Positions 13,807 to 16,269 of a stretch of DNA of 16,269 bases are shown in pieces; position 1 is the stretch's first letter, and each line of letters starts with the position of its first letter. Source of the stretch: an uncultured Eisenbergiella sp. (GTDB lineage Bacteria; Bacillota; Clostridia; Lachnospirales; Lachnospiraceae); NCBI GenBank assembly GCA_947626725.1, contig CANQTI010000016.1, positions 1-16,269 of the forward strand. The letters run 5' to 3'. The position numbers and the translations under genes are program-made. The notes beneath the pieces were generated by a model, which made no database searches, was not told where the DNA came from, and worked only from the letters and a program-made list of their open reading frames with translations.

Positions 13807-14695
13807 CACATTTTTTTACACGATCAAGCAGGGGATCGTGAATATTTTCCGGAACAAATGGTTCTCGCTGGCGTCCGTCGCCACGATCAGCGCGTGTTTG
13901 TTTTTGTTCGGTCTGCTCTATACGATACTGGCCAACCTGCAGCACATGATCTGGTCCGCGGAAGAGGGGGTTTCCGTCACGGCTTTTTTTGAGGACGGTG
14001 TGACGGACGAACAGATGCAGCAGATGGGAGAGAAGATCCGGGCGAGGAGCGAGGTGGTCCGTGCGGATTTCATTTCGGACGATGAGGCGTGGGCCAGCTG
14101 GGCGCCGGATAACATTGGCGAGGACTATGCGGATATTTATGCCGAGAACCCCTTCGAGGGGATGGACAACTACGAGATCTATATGGATGACATTTCCCAG
14201 CAGGAGGGGCTGGTGGCCTGGCTGGAATCCCAGCCGGAGATCCGGGTGGTGAAATACTCCGATCTGGCCGCCACCACGCTGACCGGCGTGAACGCCATCA
14301 TCGCCTATGTTTCCCTGGGGATCATCCTGGTGCTGCTGGCCGTGTCCGTTTTCCTGATCAGCAACACGGTGGTGATCGGTATCTCCGTCCGCAGGGAAGA
14401 GATCGAGATCATGAAATATATCGGGGCGACGGATTTCTTCGTCCGTTCTCCCTTTGTCATAGAGGGCATTCTGATCGGACTGATCGGGTCCTGTATTCCC
14501 CTGGCTGTTATCTATGTGCTTTACATTGAGGTCATGGATTATGTGCTGCTGGAGTTTCCGGCATTGAATTCTCTGCTGCAGTTTTTGACGGCGGAGGAGG
14601 TCTATCGGATTCTTCTTCCCGTCTCTCTGGGCATTGGAGCGGGCATCGGATTCCTGGGAAGTTTTGTGACTGTGCGCAGACATCTTCGTGTATAA
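13796..14695 (+). CDS. ftsX: Cell-division membrane protein FtsX
   Basis: 299 residues, normal for FtsX. Topology is the family's: a short cytoplasmic N-terminus (MRISTFFYTIKQGIVNIFRN), membrane segment 1 (about 22-44), an outside domain (about 45-163), then three segments (about 167-195, 222-245, 264-290). After segment 2 comes the conserved ISVRREEIEIMKYIGATDFF and VRSPFVIEGILIGLIGS. FtsX passes the ATP-driven signal from FtsE to a wall hydrolase; the outside loop is the part that contacts the hydrolase coiled coil in studied systems. The ATG lies inside the end of ftsE, and the expected hydrolase partner follows 107 nt downstream. Confidence 0.95.
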   Translation: MRISTFFYTIKQGIVNIFRNKWFSLASVATISACLFLFGLLYTILANLQHMIWSAEEGVSVTAFFEDGVTDEQMQQMGEKIRARSEVVRADFISDDEAWASWAPDNIGEDYADIYAENPFEGMDNYEIYMDDISQQEGLVAWLESQPEIRVVKYSDLAATTLTGVNAIIAYVSLGIILVLLAVSVFLISNTVVIGISVRREEIEIMKYIGATDFFVRSPFVIEGILIGLIGSCIPLAVIYVLYIEVMDYVLLEFPALNSLLQFLTAEEVYRILLPVSLGIGAGIGFLGSFVTVRRHLRV

Positions 14696-14706
14696 GGGCA
14701 TGTGTA

Positions 14707-14763
14707 TCGTGTCACGAGTGTCATAAGATGTGGGATAACAGCGCAAAATTTGAATTTTGGCGC
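14707..14763 (+). promoter_or_regulatory. Dyads and spaced TGT motifs between ftsX and the hydrolase gene
   Basis: TCGTG-T-CACGA (14707-14717) is a perfect 5-1-5 inverted repeat. TGT occurs at 14701, 14710, 14719 and 14729, spaced 9-10 nt; two of these are TGTCA. GCGCAAAATT (14741-14750) and AATTTTGGCGC (14753-14763) form a second inverted repeat with one extra G. No convincing promoter is visible and the sites do not match the WalR box I know (TGTAAN-N5-TGTAAN), so a role as operator is inference. Confidence 0.4.
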
Positions 14764-14792
14764 GTGTGTCGGTTTACGGATGCTCACAGCAT

Positions 14793-14797
14793 GGAGG
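14793..14797 (+). promoter_or_regulatory. Ribosome binding site that fixes the hydrolase start
   Basis: GGAGG ends 5 nt before ATG 14803, the codon from which a clean signal peptide begins. Upstream in-frame ATGs at 14728 and 14791 have no such site, and the second overlaps the GGAGG. Confidence 0.75.
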
Positions 14798-14802
14798 CAA
14801 GG

Positions 14803-16017
14803 ATGCAAAAAAGGAAGTTGATTCAAAGCTGTGCAGCAGGGATGGGAATGGCGCTCCTGTTCCTGCTTTTCTCTCCGACAGTGCGGGCGGAGAATTTGGA
14901 AGAAAGCATCAAACAGAAGCAGGATGCCATCAGCCAGGCGCAGAATGAACGCAAACAGCTGCAGAATGGCCTTTCTGATGTAAAGGCTATGGTGAAGAAG
15001 CTGCAAAATGCAAAAAATGATATGGAAGCTTTTGTGGTCCAGTTGGACCAGGAAGTGGAGGATCTGGAGAATAAAATTGAGAATTTGAAGGCACAGGTGG
15101 CTGAGAAACAGGCGGAAGTGGAGCAGGCGAAGGCGGATACCGATCAGGCGCAGGCCGTGGCGGATCAGCAGTACGCGGACATGAAGCAGCGCCTGCGTTA
15201 TCTGTACGAAACCGAGAAGGGCGACGGTTATCTGGAGGTTTTCCTGGCGGCGAAGAGCATTTCCGATGTCCTCAATCAGGCGGAGTATGTGGAATCGCTG
15301 AGCACCTATGACAGCCGGAAGCTGGCGGAATACCGACAGAATGTAGAATATCTGAAGCTATGCAGGCAGACGCTGGAGGAAGAGGAGGCGACGCTGCAGG
15401 CGACAAAGAGCGGCCTGGAATCGGAACAGGAATCCGTCAACGCGCTGATCGAGGAAAAAGGAAAGCAGATCGAGGCCTATCAGTCGGATATCAACACCAA
15501 ATCGGCTGCAGCGCAGGAGTATGAAGCCCAGATTGCGGAGCAGAATGCCGTCATCGCTGCGCTGGAAAAGGCGGTAGCGGAGGAAAAGGCCAAACTTGCG
15601 GAGCAGAATCGCCTCAAATACGACGGCGGCATGTTCCAGATGCCGTGTCCGGGGTATACGCGGATCTCGGATGAGTACGGCAACCGTATCCATCCGATCC
15701 TTGGAACTCAGCAGTTCCATAACGGCGTGGATTTTGCGGCGCCCACCGGGACGCCGATCCTGGCGGCTTACGACGGAAAAGTGGTGGATGCCGCCAAGAA
15801 CAGTTCCATGGGCAATTATGTGATGATCGATCACGGTGACGGCTTGTACACGATCTATATGCATGCCTCCAAGCTGTATGTGACAAAGGGACAGACGGTG
15901 TCCAAGGGCGAGCAGATCGCGGCGGTGGGCGCCACGGGACGCGCCACGGGACCGCACCTGCATTTTTCCGTCCGCCTGAACGGCAGCTATGTGAGTCCCT
16001 GGAATTATCTGAAATAA
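14803..16017 (+). CDS. PcsB/EnvC-like murein hydrolase activator or hydrolase (coiled coil plus M23)
   Basis: 404 residues from ATG 14803. A signal peptide (MQKRKLIQSCAAGMGMALLF and onward) should be cut after TVRA, residue 29. Residues about 30-285 are a long coiled coil rich in Gln, Glu, Lys and Ala, broken near the middle by YLEVFLAAKSISDVLNQAEY, a segment typical of PcsB/EnvC/YibP proteins. The C-terminal M23 (LytM) domain keeps all catalytic residues: His306 and Asp310 in HNGVDFAAPTGTPI, His354 in YTIYMHASKLYV, and His385 and His387 in GPHLHFSV. It therefore looks like an active zinc endopeptidase, unlike EnvC, whose LytM domain is degenerate. FtsX binding to the coiled coil is expected to switch it on at the septum. 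It is the last gene of the operon. Confidence 0.93.
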   Translation: MQKRKLIQSCAAGMGMALLFLLFSPTVRAENLEESIKQKQDAISQAQNERKQLQNGLSDVKAMVKKLQNAKNDMEAFVVQLDQEVEDLENKIENLKAQVAEKQAEVEQAKADTDQAQAVADQQYADMKQRLRYLYETEKGDGYLEVFLAAKSISDVLNQAEYVESLSTYDSRKLAEYRQNVEYLKLCRQTLEEEEATLQATKSGLESEQESVNALIEEKGKQIEAYQSDINTKSAAAQEYEAQIAEQNAVIAALEKAVAEEKAKLAEQNRLKYDGGMFQMPCPGYTRISDEYGNRIHPILGTQQFHNGVDFAAPTGTPILAAYDGKVVDAAKNSSMGNYVMIDHGDGLYTIYMHASKLYVTKGQTVSKGEQIAAVGATGRATGPHLHFSVRLNGSYVSPWNYLK

Positions 16018-16045
16018 CGGATACCGTTTGATTTAGGGAAAAGAC

Positions 16046-16086
16046 GAACCGGAAAGGCGGAGATTTTGCATCTCTCTTTCCGGTTC
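16046..16086 (+). terminator. Strong hairpin after the hydrolase gene, poor T-run
   Basis: GAACCGGAAAG (16046-16056) pairs perfectly with CTTTCCGGTTC (16076-16086); inside it GAGAT (16060-16064) pairs with ATCTC (16070-16074), loop TTTGC. It begins 29 nt after the stop codon. No T-run follows (TTGAGCG), so it may be a processed 3' end or an atypical terminator rather than a standard one. Confidence 0.5.
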
Positions 16087-16106
16087 TTGAGCGTATTAGA
16101 TTTAAG

Positions 16107-16150
16107 GATTCCTATTTTCGGCGATATAGAGCCGAAAGAAGTCCGGAATC
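16107..16150. repeat. Two-part inverted repeat near the window end
   Basis: Outer arms GATTCC (16107-16112) and GGAATC (16145-16150) enclose an inner stem TTTCGGC (16116-16122) with GCCGAAA (16131-16137) and an 8-nt loop. It ends directly before an ATG at 16151. It could be a leader structure or a boundary of inserted DNA. Confidence 0.45.
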
Positions 16151-16188
16151 ATGAAAAAGAAAACAGAAATAGACGGGAGTGATATCAG

Positions 16189-16269
16189 ATGAGTAGGTAA
16201 TTGCGAAACTCGCTAAGCTCGTTTACGATCTTGAACCAAAACAAGGAAGAATTCGTGCAGAGCACAAAT
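16189..16269 (+). pseudogene. Possible gene start with a broken reading frame (runs off window end)
   Basis: GGGAG (16175-16179) precedes ATG 16189, which reads Met-Ser-Arg and stops at TAA 16198-16200. In the frame reached by a single-base shift, an open stretch from 16197 to the window end reads VIAKLAKLVYDLEP, then KQGRIRAEHK, which looks like ordinary coding sequence with more A/T-ending codons than its neighbours. Either the gene is frameshifted, or it starts elsewhere, or the match is chance. I do not recognise the family. Confidence 0.22.

Noticed and set aside
13766..14746. 326-codon minus-strand frame opposite ftsX
   Set aside because: Antisense shadow; ftsX is intact and coupled to ftsE.

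Overview
The window looks like chromosome of a Gram-positive anaerobe of the class Clostridia, most likely a gut Lachnospiraceae-type organism. The reasons are the xpaC-telA pair, Bacillus/Clostridium-type GGAGG ribosome sites, sigma-A promoters with extended -10 elements, an orphan CdaR/PucR-type regulator ahead of ftsE-ftsX-M23 hydrolase, and surface proteins with choline-binding-like (WxxxDGxxY) repeats. Genus and species cannot be read from the sequence. All supported genes lie on the + strand.

Layout. (1) 1-1601: the 3' end of an XpaC-like gene, then telA. (2) 1602-1986: a gap with one strong promoter (TTGCAA-16-TATAAT, extended -10) and perhaps a second. (3) 1987-10752: a compact co-directional run of seven genes with no strong internal terminator. 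It encodes a membrane-anchored VanX/VanY-type metallopeptidase with FN3-like, SH3-like and wall-binding parts; a secreted transglutaminase-like protein with the same kind of wall-binding repeats; an AlgI-type MBOAT O-acyltransferase; a DHHW/AlgX-like SGNH partner; an Ala/Glu-rich lipoprotein; an acyl-ACP thioesterase; and a CvfB-like S1-domain protein. (4) 10798-11569: a promoter, one WecG/TagA-like gene lacking the family's hallmark motifs, and a terminator whose loop holds the gene's stop codon. (5) 11570-11968: an A/T-rich regulatory gap with a promoter candidate and a 10-bp direct repeat. (6) 11969-16017: a CdaR/PucR-type regulator, ftsE, ftsX and a PcsB/EnvC-like M23 hydrolase. (7) 16018-16269: two hairpins and the start of something with a broken or unusual reading frame.

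How the genes fit together. The second half is a division cassette: FtsE (ATPase) and FtsX (membrane) form the complex that activates the coiled-coil M23 hydrolase at the septum, and the HTH protein in front is a plausible local regulator. The first half is a cell-surface cassette. MBOAT and DHHW proteins normally cooperate to O-acylate an extracytoplasmic polymer, and two wall-binding enzymes plus a lipoprotein are made from the same run. The substrate is unknown.

Most unusual item: the M15-type peptidase domain is split between its Arg motif and its SxHxxGxAxD zinc motif by about 240 residues. That insert is built from two unrelated repeats that both have an 11-residue (33-nt) period.
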